Shown: positions 39,601 through 47,137, counted from the first letter of the stretch. The stretch is DNA of 64,000 bases from an uncultured Flavobacteriaceae bacterium (GCA_947488345.1 CANKZQ010000002.1:372001-436000), one strand, 5' to 3'. Program-made: numbers and translations. The notes: generated by a model not told the origin, from the letters alone.

Positions 39601-39644
39601 TAAAATTATACTTACCATAAAATATATCTAATGATAAATGTCAG
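39601..39644 (-). promoter_or_regulatory. Fnr-like palindrome and -7 element, phosphatidyltransferase gene
   Basis: On the minus strand CTGACATTTATCAT (39644-39631) is followed after 22 bases by TAATTTTA (39608-39601; 7 of 8). The spacing is identical to the other members. The site also lies 66 bases upstream of the histidine kinase gene, but no -7 element sits at the matching distance on that side. Confidence 0.62.
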
Positions 39645-39709
39645 TTATGCGCGAAAAAAGTCATGTATTTTGTATCTTTACATAACTATATTTAGGCAAC
39701 CAAATCTAT

Positions 39710-41215
39710 ATGTTTCAACAAAACCAAGATATTTTTAATATACTATCAGAGGCCCTGTCAGAAGGCATCATTATTGTCGATAAAACACAGAAAATTGTTG
39801 GCGTTAACACCTCCACAAATGAAATGTTTGGTTATGATGAGGACGAGCTTACAGGAAAACCATTGCAACTTCTTATTCCTCCAAAGTATCATGCAGTTCA
39901 TAAAGATTATGTTAAAGGCTACACCAAAAATAGTGTTAAACGAAAAATGGGAGGTGATCGAGAATTATATGGGGCAAAAAAAAATGGAAAAACCTTTCCT
40001 GTAGAAGTTGGTTTAAATCCGTTTGAAGCCTATGGCAATCGGTATACCATGGCCCTGGTCGTTGATATTACAGAACGAAAAAAAGCTATTCAAGAATTAA
40101 AACATTGGGCTACTATTTTTGATGAATCACTCAATGAAATATTTATTTTTGACGCAAGCACTTTACAGTTTATAGATATTAATCGAGGGGCACTGAACAA
40201 TATTGGCTATACCTTAGAAGAAATGTTGCGATTAACACCTGTAGATATAAAACCTGAATATAATCTTGAGCAATTTAATGATGCCTTACTTCCGTTGCTA
40301 AACTTAGAGCAAGAAAAAATTAAATTTGAAACAATTCATGAACGCAAAGATGGTAGTATATATCCAGTGGAAGTTCACTTACAATTATCATCTTTAGGAG
40401 ATCAAAAAGTATTTGTTGCTATAATATTGGATATTACTGAACGTAAAAATTATACAAATAAACTAGAACAAACTGTTGAAAATCGAACCAAACAGTTAAA
40501 GCTTGCATTAGAAAAAGAAAAGGAGCTAAACGAATTAAAAACAAAATTTCTTTCTTTAGTATCGCACGAATTTAAAACACCTTTAAGTGGAATATTAACG
40601 TCAACCATATTATTAGAAAAATACAAGCTGACCGAGCAACAAGAGAAAAGAGATAAACATATAAAAACAATTTCAAGTAAAGTTCATTATTTGAACAATA
40701 TACTGAATGACTTTTTATCTATTGAACGTTTAGATACGGGCAAAGTCAATTATAACTTTAGAGATTTCAATCTTTCAAAAGTTGTTAATGAGGTTGTGTA
40801 TGGTGCGAATATGCTTCTTAAAGAGGGACAGCATATACATATACCTGAAAACATTGATGAATTCAACTTACATCAAGATGAAAAAATTTTAGAATTAACT
40901 ATTTCAAATTTAATACATAATGCGATTAAATATTCTCCCGAAAACACCACCATAAGTATAGCGGTTAAAAAAGAGACTAAAAATATGATCTTTATGGTTA
41001 TTGATGAAGGCAGAGGTATTCCAAAAAAAGATCAAAAACATATATTTAATCGCTATTTTAGGGCGGAGAATGTTTTGAATGATCAAGGCACAGGGATCGG
41101 TTTAAACATTGTAAAAGGACACTTAGAGAGTTTAGGAGGAACAATTCGATTCGAAAGTGAAGAGGATAAAGGCTCCATATTTATTGTTGAATTACCAATC
41201 ACATACAAAGAATGA
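39710..41215 (+). CDS. PAS-PAS sensor histidine kinase, FixL-like
   Basis: A 501-residue kinase with no membrane helix. PAS1 covers about residues 5-125, PAS2 about 133-245, then a coiled linker, a HisKA domain with His286 in SHEFKTPLSG, and an HATPase domain (IHNAIKYSP, DEGRGIP, GTGIGLNIV). PAS1 resembles the haem PAS of FixL. His64 in VHKDYVKGY aligns with the FixL haem ligand, and Arg84 lies exactly 20 residues later, as Arg220 lies after His200 in Bradyrhizobium FixL. This points to a soluble O2-sensing kinase; haem binding is inferred. Its stop overlaps the regulator start by 4 bases (ATGA), so the two form a pair. Confidence 0.88.
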   Translation: MFQQNQDIFNILSEALSEGIIIVDKTQKIVGVNTSTNEMFGYDEDELTGKPLQLLIPPKYHAVHKDYVKGYTKNSVKRKMGGDRELYGAKKNGKTFPVEVGLNPFEAYGNRYTMALVVDITERKKAIQELKHWATIFDESLNEIFIFDASTLQFIDINRGALNNIGYTLEEMLRLTPVDIKPEYNLEQFNDALLPLLNLEQEKIKFETIHERKDGSIYPVEVHLQLSSLGDQKVFVAIILDITERKNYTNKLEQTVENRTKQLKLALEKEKELNELKTKFLSLVSHEFKTPLSGILTSTILLEKYKLTEQQEKRDKHIKTISSKVHYLNNILNDFLSIERLDTGKVNYNFRDFNLSKVVNEVVYGANMLLKEGQHIHIPENIDEFNLHQDEKILELTISNLIHNAIKYSPENTTISIAVKKETKNMIFMVIDEGRGIPKKDQKHIFNRYFRAENVLNDQGTGIGLNIVKGHLESLGGTIRFESEEDKGSIFIVELPITYKE

Positions 41216-42261
41216 AAAAGGTTTTATTAGTTGAAGACGACACCACAGTAAGAGAAAATACAGCTGAATTATTAGAACTCGCAAATTATGAAGTGATTAC
41301 TGCGGCAAATGGTATTATTGGAGTTGAGAAAGCAAAAAAAGAACTACCTAACATCATAGTATGTGATATTATGATGCCTGAGTTAGACGGTTATGGGGTA
41401 TTAGAAACGCTATCACAATCAGATGTAACGAAACATATTCCTTTTATCTTTCTTACGGCGAAGACAGAACGCAAAGACATTCGTAAAGGAATGGAAATGG
41501 GTGCAGATGACTATTTGACAAAACCCTTTGAAGAGCATGAACTCATTAATGCTATAGAAAGTCGTTTAGCAAAAGTGGCAATCCTTAAAGAGAATAGCAC
41601 ACAGGAAACAGATAAAGAAACTGAAGCCCATCAATTAAAGACATTAGATCACTTAAAAAATTATTTCACAGATAATGGTGACGAACATATTTATAAATCA
41701 AATGAAATAATATATGATGAAGGAAATAATTCTAACTATATTTTTTTAGTTTATAATGGCGTTGTAAAAACACATAGAATTGACGAGCAAGGCAAAGAAT
41801 TGATCACTGCACTCCATAAAGAAGATGATTTTTTCGGATTTACTTCTTTCACACAAACTAATCACTATCGAGAAACTGCAACTGCCTTGGAAAATACAAC
41901 GGTATTTAGACTCGTTAAGAATAATTTAAAAACCATTTTGCATCATAACCATGCCGTAACACTAAATCTTATCGATCATTTAAATGATAATGTTTCTGAA
42001 ATGAAGAAACAGTTATTGCAAATGGCATATAGCTCTGTGAGAAAAAAAACAGCTACAACGATACTTCGATTTTCTGAAAAAATCAAACGTCGCCCAGATG
42101 AAATCATTCGTATTTCTCGCAGCGATCTGGCTAGTGTTGCTGGTATCGCAACCGAAACATTTATAAGAACATTATCTAGTCTAAAAAAAGATGGACTCAT
42201 TGATATTGAAGGAAGAAATATTAAGGTTCTTGATCTAGAAAACTTAAGAAGAGTTACTTAA
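41212..42261 (+). CDS. Response regulator fused to a Crp/Fnr-type DNA-binding protein
   Basis: A 349-residue regulator. The receiver domain (1-120) has the acidic pair Asp9/Asp10, phospho-acceptor Asp52 in VCDIMMPELDG and Lys104 in LTKPFEE. A cyclic-nucleotide-binding-like beta roll (about 145-260) lacks the cAMP-contacting Glu and Arg-Ser (FFGFTSF and YRETATA instead). The Crp-type winged helix (about 270-345) has recognition helix ATETFIRTLSSLKKDG, with Glu315 and Arg319 at the positions of Fnr Glu209 and Arg213, which read TGA half-sites. Only one Cys is present (next to Asp52), so an Fnr-type 4Fe-4S cluster is ruled out. Input is therefore phosphorylation by the adjacent kinase. Likely activator of the TGAY-N4-RTCA promoters here. 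Confidence 0.9.
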   Translation: MKKVLLVEDDTTVRENTAELLELANYEVITAANGIIGVEKAKKELPNIIVCDIMMPELDGYGVLETLSQSDVTKHIPFIFLTAKTERKDIRKGMEMGADDYLTKPFEEHELINAIESRLAKVAILKENSTQETDKETEAHQLKTLDHLKNYFTDNGDEHIYKSNEIIYDEGNNSNYIFLVYNGVVKTHRIDEQGKELITALHKEDDFFGFTSFTQTNHYRETATALENTTVFRLVKNNLKTILHHNHAVTLNLIDHLNDNVSEMKKQLLQMAYSSVRKKTATTILRFSEKIKRRPDEIIRISRSDLASVAGIATETFIRTLSSLKKDGLIDIEGRNIKVLDLENLRRVT

Positions 42262-42279
42262 GATCATATTACGTAAACC

Positions 42280-42323
42280 CTGACTTATATCATTTTTTTT
42301 AGGATTTCCTCTATTTACTTTTG
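42280..42323 (+). promoter_or_regulatory. Fnr-like palindrome and -7 element, first universal stress protein gene
   Basis: CTGACTTATATCAT (42280-42293), 22 bases, then TACTTTTG (42316-42323; perfect TAnnTTTG). The predicted start near 42327 leaves a 28-base leader. Confidence 0.75.
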
Positions 42324-42354
42324 GCAATACAACAATTGTTATTTACTAAATAGA

Positions 42355-43194
42355 ATGAAAAATATATTAATTCCTACAGATTTCTCGGAAAATGCATTGA
42401 AAGCGATAGATTATGGACTAAATTTTTTTAAAGACACTCCATGCACTTTTTATTTCCTCAATGTTACCCCAATTCTGAACTATGCAGGTGGTGAAACTCC
42501 TTTAATTACTACTAATCAGACTATTGAAGAATCATTACTCAAGCAATCGAAATTAGATCTAGAAAAGTTATTGCAAAAAATCGAAAATAACTATTCAAAT
42601 CCGAATCATCGATTTATCGCCCTAACGAGTTATGATTATTTTATTGATGCAATTAGAAGCCAAGTACATGATAAAGAAATTGATTTAATCGTAATGGGCA
42701 CAAAGGGCGCTTCCGGAATTAAAGAAGTAATTATTGGGAGTCACACCGGAGATGTTATCACAAAAGTGAAAACATTAGTATTAGCTGTGCCAGACAAAAC
42801 AAATTATACGCCGCCAAAGGAAATCGTTTTTCCCACAGACTATAACACGTTTTACCCTACTAAAATTCTTAACACTATTATTGAATTTGCGACAAGGCAC
42901 AATTCCTCCATTAGAATATTACATGTTGCTAAAAAGGATGAGGAACTAAGATCTTTTCAATTAGAAAATAAAGAATATTTGAACGATTATTTTGTCGACA
43001 TAAAACATAGTTTTCATAGAGTTACCAATAAAAAAATCGAAGCAGGAGTTCAATGTTTTGTAGAAAGCAGGGATATCGATATGATCATTATGATCGCCAA
43101 AAATTTAACATTATTTCAACAGATTATTTTTAAACCCACTGTAGAAGAGATTAGTTATCATACCAATGTTCCATTTTTAGTCATTCATGAATAG
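42355..43194 (+). CDS. Two-domain universal stress protein
   Basis: A 279-residue protein of two UspA folds in tandem. The N-terminal half starts KNILIPTDFSENALKAIDYG and has the ATP-binding G-x2-G-x9-GS motif (VMGTKGASGIKEVIIGS, about 119-135). The C-terminal half begins near PPKEIVFPTDYNTF and lacks this motif, so one nucleotide per chain is expected. It lies right after the kinase-regulator pair and is preceded by the regulator-type promoter. It is one of five such paralogues in the window, all associated with the same promoter class. Confidence 0.9.
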   Translation: MKNILIPTDFSENALKAIDYGLNFFKDTPCTFYFLNVTPILNYAGGETPLITTNQTIEESLLKQSKLDLEKLLQKIENNYSNPNHRFIALTSYDYFIDAIRSQVHDKEIDLIVMGTKGASGIKEVIIGSHTGDVITKVKTLVLAVPDKTNYTPPKEIVFPTDYNTFYPTKILNTIIEFATRHNSSIRILHVAKKDEELRSFQLENKEYLNDYFVDIKHSFHRVTNKKIEAGVQCFVESRDIDMIIMIAKNLTLFQQIIFKPTVEEISYHTNVPFLVIHE

Positions 43195-43404
43195 TATTTG
43201 TTTATTAAAAATATATGAGTCTTTATAACCAAATTTTTTGGGCTATGATAATCATTGCCAACCTTTCCTCTATGAGATATTACTTGGTTCATTTTATCAA
43301 TGCAAAACGCTTTCAACTTTTCTGCTCCTTGTTATTTTCCATCGAACATGGGGTATGATATAGTATTGAGATTTTAAGTCATTTTCTTGAAATAATTTCA
43401 AAAC

Positions 43405-43448
43405 CTGATAATTGTCATTTTTTAAGCTGTATTTGTATCCTACATTTG
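43405..43448 (+). promoter_or_regulatory. Fnr-like palindrome and -7 element with no annotated gene downstream
   Basis: CTGATAATTGTCAT (43405-43418), 22 bases, then TACATTTG (43441-43448; perfect TAnnTTTG). It matches the other regulon promoters exactly, yet no known gene follows; the predicted transcript starts near 43452. Confidence 0.72.
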
Positions 43449-43485
43449 AGTAATAAATTGATTGAGTTATTTATTGAAGTTTAAA

Positions 43486-43605
43486 ATGTTAAGGTTTTAC
43501 CGAAAGGTAAACTTGACGAAAAAGAATTTTAACTCTTTTGACATTTTGAAATTGACTACTATTTTGACAATAAGTTTAATGAATACAGTGTCAAAACATT
43601 TTTAA
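43486..43605 (+). CDS. Possible 39-residue small protein in the regulated transcript
   Basis: ATG at 43486 and TAA at 43605; the peptide begins MLRFYRKVNLTKKNFNSFDI, is basic at the N terminus and then has a hydrophobic stretch (LKLTTILTISLM). It fills most of the predicted transcript, with a leader of about 34 bases, similar to the leaders of neighbouring genes. No recognised family and no strong ribosome-binding site. It could be a small membrane peptide or a chance frame in a small RNA. Confidence 0.33.
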   Translation: MLRFYRKVNLTKKNFNSFDILKLTTILTISLMNTVSKHF

Positions 43606-43613
43606 TTCTTTCG

Positions 43614-43644
43614 GAAGCAGAAAATTTCGATTTTCTGCTTCTTT
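43614..43644 (+). terminator. Terminator hairpin with UUCG tetraloop
   Basis: A 12-bp perfect stem, gaagcagaaaat (43614-43625) with attttctgcttc (43630-43641), closed by TTCG (UUCG in RNA, an unusually stable loop), then CTTT. It starts 8 bases after the 39-codon frame ends. Confidence 0.72.
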
Positions 43645-43722
43645 AAACTAAGTTCATTGGTACGTTATAAAACGGATAATAAATACCGTAAGTGAAATGT
43701 GAACGCAAAACCAGAGTGTTTT

Positions 43723-44008
43723 TAATTTTGACTAATTACAACGATTTTAGTATTTCCTTAGTGTTATAATACTAATATCACAAGTTGCTCAGGTCATAAA
43801 TTCTAAAGGATTCTCCTTAAAGCAGGCGTGGGTTACAATTGCCCGCTCTAAATAAATATATCTTACAGTTTATAAAAAATCTGGTTGTGATTTCGAAGAG
43901 TTTAAATCAAGGTTGATTCAAATCAAATCTACTATTATTGGGTTTAGTAGTTATCAAACTATATTTAAAATCTTCAAATTAGAGCTAGCAAATTGCTAGC
44001 TCTAATTT
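43723..44008 (+). ncRNA. Second candidate noncoding transcript in the intergenic gap
   Basis: A perfect -7 element TAATTTTG at 43723-43730 is followed by about 245 bases without any ATG-started frame and then a strong hairpin (43978-44006). No Fnr-like palindrome lies at the regulon distance. The middle part has short inverted repeats (agcaggc with gcccgct, one mismatch, around 43820-43850). Either a constitutive small RNA or a spacer with a terminator; identity unknown. Confidence 0.3.
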
Positions 44009-44010
44009 AT
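43978..44010 (+). terminator. Strong hairpin before the hibernation factor gene
   Basis: A 13-bp perfect stem attagagctagca (43978-43990) / tgctagctctaat (43994-44006) with a 3-base loop, followed by TTATTT. It either ends the transcript from about 43734 or insulates the following gene. Confidence 0.68.
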
Positions 44011-44128
44011 TTCTGTACAATGTGACTTGATAATCATATATGTAAGACACAATGTGATAGCCTTACAAGTATTATTCCTGGAAGTCAATGAAACCATTAT
44101 TTTTAAAATTAACAATTACTATTTTCAT

Positions 44129-44431
44129 ATGAAAACGAACATACAATTTATAAAAATGCCAACTAGTGAATCTATGACCATATTTGCTAAAAAGAAACTA
44201 GATAAACTATCAAAAAAATACCATTGGATAATCAAAGCAGAAGTGTTTTATAAATTAGAAAAGGATCCGAAGGGAAAAGGGAAAATCTGTGAAATACAAT
44301 TAAGTTTAAACGGACCGAGAATTTTTGCCTCTTCCAGTGAACCGTCTTTTGAGGGGGCTACCGACAAAACCATTCGTGACTTAAGAAAGCAACTTAAAAA
44401 AAGAAAAAAAGAGATAATCCCTCATTCTTAA
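44129..44431 (+). CDS. Ribosome hibernation-promoting factor (HPF/YfiA family)
   Basis: A 100-residue basic protein starting at the ATG at 44129 (MKTNIQFIKMPTSESMTIFA). The frame stays open upstream to 44027, but that stretch has no family match. The features are those of short HPF/RaiA: an opening strand, helix SESMTIFAKKKLDKLSKKY, strand IIKAEVFYKLEKDPKGKGKICEIQL, and a C-terminal helix FEGATDKTIRDLRKQLKKRK. Such proteins sit in the 30S decoding channel and silence ribosomes in slow growth. It lies inside the low-oxygen gene island, but no promoter with the common spacing was found before it. Confidence 0.83.
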   Translation: MKTNIQFIKMPTSESMTIFAKKKLDKLSKKYHWIIKAEVFYKLEKDPKGKGKICEIQLSLNGPRIFASSSEPSFEGATDKTIRDLRKQLKKRKKEIIPHS

Positions 44432-44463
44432 ACATACTTCTTCTTAAACATACTTCCTATGAT

Positions 44464-45117
44464 CTATTGGAATTTATGGACTGTCCATTTTCCATTTAAC
44501 CCTTTTACTGCTACAAGATTTGTTGAGATAAATTTAGCATTGATAGCAGGAGGTTTTTTCGAGGAAGTATACCCTCTCGCATTTTCCAAATACTTAACAG
44601 TGTTACCCGAAGAATCTATAACATACTCCTCCAACTTAGTATTAGTAATAGATGTGCCTAAAATACTATTACTACCCATCTTACTATTCTCTAATTGTAT
44701 AATAAGGGCATAACCGTTTTTAAAATTTGTCGCATTTAAAAACTTCGGTTCAATAATTGTTTTACCACTTTTATCTATATATCCATAATAATATATCCCA
44801 TTTATCTTTTTTCTAATCAAACATTTATCCTCCATAAATAATGGATAGGATTTCAAAGTTGTTTCATCTTTTGTAGCCACCAAGTCATTTCTAAAGTCAA
44901 TCACCTTTACCCCATCACTATTTATAAAAGCCCAAAGCGATCCTTTTTTAATGGCAACCAACTCTCCTTGAAAAGGAAAGATTTCGTCAACATCTTTTAA
45001 CACTTGCGCAAATGAGATTTGAGCGAAAAACAATAAACACAATAAGAGCTCTATTACTTTTTGGGTAAGAAATGCGGTCTGCTTTTTTTGATTTGAACTT
45101 TTAATAAGAAAACGCAT
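44464..45117 (-). CDS. Exported WG-repeat protein
   Basis: A 217-residue protein with a long N-terminal region and a signal-like hydrophobic segment (VIELLLCLLFFAQISFAQ, about 21-38). The mature part has WG-type beta repeats: GSLWAFINSDGVKVIDF, YYGYIDKSGKTIIEPKF, and LNGKWTVHKF at the end. Function unknown; WG repeats usually mediate binding. It is divergent from the 138-residue gene and shares one Fnr-like palindrome with it, with a perfect -7 element on this side. Confidence 0.75.
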   Translation of the reverse strand: MRFLIKSSNQKKQTAFLTQKVIELLLCLLFFAQISFAQVLKDVDEIFPFQGELVAIKKGSLWAFINSDGVKVIDFRNDLVATKDETTLKSYPLFMEDKCLIRKKINGIYYYGYIDKSGKTIIEPKFLNATNFKNGYALIIQLENSKMGSNSILGTSITNTKLEEYVIDSSGNTVKYLENARGYTSSKKPPAINAKFISTNLVAVKGLNGKWTVHKFQ

Positions 45118-45142
45118 AATTATACTATTTTTAAGATTACTA

Positions 45143-45216
45143 CAAAGCTATTATTTGTTAAAAATGTATAAAATGACATTCATCATATTCTGAATAGGCA
45201 TTCATAAATATCTTCG
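45143..45216. promoter_or_regulatory. Shared Fnr-like palindrome with divergent -7 elements
   Basis: ATGACATTCATCAT (45173-45186) has, 22 bases away on each side, a -7 element: TAGCTTTG on the minus strand (45150-45143, perfect) for the WG-repeat gene, and TATCTTCG on the plus strand (45209-45216, 7 of 8) for the 138-residue protein gene. Predicted leaders are 22 and 18 bases. Confidence 0.75.
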
Positions 45217-45237
45217 TAATACAAATAGAAATATGGC

Positions 45238-45654
45238 ATGAAAACTAAGATAGAATTCAAAAAATTCGGTACAGATAAGAGTGTGGATGAACTCCATTAT
45301 AATAGTGAAATTTGGCTTCAAAATTTAGCCTTTTTTAATATTGAATTAGATTTTTTAAATGAACTTATCAAATCATATCCCTTTGGAAATAATATTCCGA
45401 ACCTCTTCGAGCGCATACAATTATTCCTCAAAGAAATCAACACTTTAAAAAATGAAAAGTATCCACTACTCAATGATGCAATACACAAACACAAAAAACA
45501 ATTGGAACGTAAATTTGAGTGTACTGATTTAAGTTGTGACGATTTTTACATCGTCGAACACGAAAAAATAGTGCAACAAGTATTTAATTATGTGCAAGAC
45601 TACCGGAGTTTTAAAAGGGGTTTATACGAATATATGAGTGGTAAACTAAAATAA
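45238..45654 (+). CDS. Hypothetical cytoplasmic protein of the oxygen regulon
   Basis: A 138-residue soluble protein, mainly helical, with alternating charged and aromatic residues (SVDELHYNSEIWLQNLAFFN; NLFERIQLFLKEINTLKNEK; FECTDLSCDDFYIVEHEKIV; YVQDYRSFKRGLYEYMSG). Two Cys are spaced CTDLSC. No signal peptide or known domain. The preceding promoter has the standard palindrome spacing, which ties it to the low-oxygen response. Not recognised; a stress-associated binding protein is a guess. Confidence 0.65.
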   Translation: MKTKIEFKKFGTDKSVDELHYNSEIWLQNLAFFNIELDFLNELIKSYPFGNNIPNLFERIQLFLKEINTLKNEKYPLLNDAIHKHKKQLERKFECTDLSCDDFYIVEHEKIVQQVFNYVQDYRSFKRGLYEYMSGKLK

Positions 45655-45704
45655 ACCACTAATTATAATTTTAAAATTAGTATTCATACCTAATATCATG
45701 GTTT

Positions 45705-46433
45705 TTATCTATTGAACAAAACTGTTAAAATTCCGATAATTAAGATCAGAGATAGGACAAACTTTCTAAACTGTTGCTGTGAAATTCGATTTAGTATTTG
45801 CTTACCAAGCCAGGTGCCAACAAAACCAACTACCGTTAAGATTAAGACGAGATAGATATGCTCGTATTTCATATATCCATTGTAATAATACACAACTGTC
45901 CTGCTAAAATCTACTCCTAAATCTATCATCGCCGATGTTGCAATGAATTTATCCTTGTTCATCTTAAACGCGGCCAGCGTAATTCCTCTTATGGCTCCAC
46001 CAGTGCCTAACAAGCCAGCACTTAAACCGGACACTGCTCCTCCAACAATGGCATTTCTTCTTGTTCCCTGAACTCTAAGTTCTTTGAAAATTAAAAATAA
46101 AAGACTTAATCCTATTAAGAAAAAACCTAGAATATAGGTAAGCCATACTGGATTAAAATACTGACTTAGAAACGCACCAACTGAAACAAAAATAACAGCC
46201 GGAATTCCTAAATTTAGCACTATTTTTTTGTCAAAACCCTTTTTAAAAAGTGCAATTTTACTGATATTACTTGACAAGTGAAACAAGGCTGTAATACCCA
46301 AAACCGTTTGAAAGTCTAAAAAGAAATTGGCTAAAGGCACAAAATATACAGAAGAACCAAAACCACCAACTGTACCTACTATTTCTGAAAGGATTGCGAG
46401 AACTATAAATATTGGGAGGTATCTGCCTATCAT
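45705..46433 (-). CDS. TauE/SafE-family anion exporter
   Basis: A 242-residue membrane protein of about eight helices with the duplicated TauE/SafE pattern: EIVGTVGGFGSSVYFVPLAN at the start and VSGLSAGLLGTGGAIRGITL in the middle. The family moves sulfite, sulfoacetate or related anions across the inner membrane; substrate here unknown. It starts 20 bases downstream of the lipoprotein gene ending at 46454, so it is probably read from that gene's regulated promoter at 47138-47181. Confidence 0.83.
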   Translation of the reverse strand: MIGRYLPIFIVLAILSEIVGTVGGFGSSVYFVPLANFFLDFQTVLGITALFHLSSNISKIALFKKGFDKKIVLNLGIPAVIFVSVGAFLSQYFNPVWLTYILGFFLIGLSLLFLIFKELRVQGTRRNAIVGGAVSGLSAGLLGTGGAIRGITLAAFKMNKDKFIATSAMIDLGVDFSRTVVYYYNGYMKYEHIYLVLILTVVGFVGTWLGKQILNRISQQQFRKFVLSLILIIGILTVLFNR

Positions 46434-46453
46434 TAATTTAGTTTCAACAAAGC

Positions 46454-47113
46454 TTACAACTCTACAGCAGGTGTTTCTTTTTTCTCTTTTTTATATAATA
46501 ATTGTTCTTCTTCCAAAGCGTATACTACGAGTGTAACATAATCACCAATTGTTTTATTGGCTGATTCAGGATCGACAATATCGATATAGCCTTTCCATAT
46601 TAATTCTCGGTCCTTCACAGGGCAAATACAATAAAGAGACGTTTCAGCATGATAGATCTTATATTTAATATAATACTCTGGGTTGAAATAAATATCTTGA
46701 TTTCTATAATAGTCATCTCTAAAATTACGATACGAGTAATCAATATCTCTATAGGTACTATTATAGGCTATTTTATCATCGACTCCTATTAATTTTGAAA
46801 AAAGAATACTATCAAAACCATCTGCAATGAGTTTGTCTTCAAGCTCTTTTAATTCTTCCTCTGTTTTTTCAGTAGTCAGTGATGCATCAAAAATCTCAAC
46901 ACTCATTACAGCTTCTATACCCCTATTCTCATATTCCTTCTTTAATTTTCTCTCAAACTTTTCTCGAGCATTTTTGTTCGTTGTGAGTCCAACAATTAAA
47001 ACCTTATTCGAAGCAAACTCGGAGACATCTGGATTTCTCCAAGTATCTACCAATTGCGTAGTTGAACAACTCATTAATAGACTCATTACGATAATAATGA
47101 TTATGTTTTTCAT
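46454..47113 (-). CDS. Lipoprotein resembling the DUF4136 class
   Basis: A 219-residue lipoprotein (MSLLMSC, Cys16) with the start TTQLVDTWRNPDVSEFASNK and VLIVGLTTNKNAREKFE, similar to periplasmic lipoproteins of the DUF4136 kind. A Tyr/Asp-rich middle (YRDIDYSYRNFRDDYYRNQD) follows, then strands and the end VTLVVYALEEEQL. Function unknown. It has its own Fnr-like promoter and probably co-transcribes the TauE/SafE gene. Confidence 0.72.
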   Translation of the reverse strand: MKNIIIIIVMSLLMSCSTTQLVDTWRNPDVSEFASNKVLIVGLTTNKNAREKFERKLKKEYENRGIEAVMSVEIFDASLTTEKTEEELKELEDKLIADGFDSILFSKLIGVDDKIAYNSTYRDIDYSYRNFRDDYYRNQDIYFNPEYYIKYKIYHAETSLYCICPVKDRELIWKGYIDIVDPESANKTIGDYVTLVVYALEEEQLLYKKEKKETPAVEL

Positions 47114-47137
47114 ATCAGGTGCTTTTATAATTTAGTA

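Larger units (their letters stand above)
43452..43650 (+). ncRNA. Candidate oxygen-regulated small transcript
   Basis: Defined by a regulon-type promoter ending at 43448 and a hairpin terminator at 43614-43641, giving a transcript of about 190-200 bases. It may act as a small RNA, in the way that Fnr-dependent FnrS does in enterobacteria, or it may encode the 39-residue peptide listed separately. The boundaries are inferred from promoter and terminator only. Confidence 0.5.

Noticed and set aside
39631-39710. Fnr-like site read as an autoregulated promoter of the histidine kinase gene
   Set aside because: On the plus strand no TAnnTTTG box lies at the 22-base spacing; the nearest (TATCTTTA at 39673) is six bases too far. 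The exact spacing is met only on the minus strand.
43795-43855. tRNA-like stretch (agttgctcagg, then gcgtgggttacaattgcccgc)
   Set aside because: The T-loop would be two bases too long, the anticodon stem-loop cannot be formed with a 7-base loop, and no matching acceptor stem exists upstream. Not called as tRNA.
38034-44037. Shorter palindromes ATGATaATCAT-like at about 38034, 43244 and 44027
   Set aside because: The half-sites are one base apart instead of four, the first lies inside a coding start, and no -7 element stands at the fixed distance. Not counted as regulon sites.
44098-44105. TATTTTTA as a regulated -7 element for the hibernation factor
   Set aside because: The 14-mer expected at 44062-44075 matches the palindrome at only 6 of 10 fixed positions.
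44027-44128. Longer N terminus of the hibernation factor
   Set aside because: The extra 34 residues match nothing in the family, and the internal ATG at 44129 gives the standard short HPF start.
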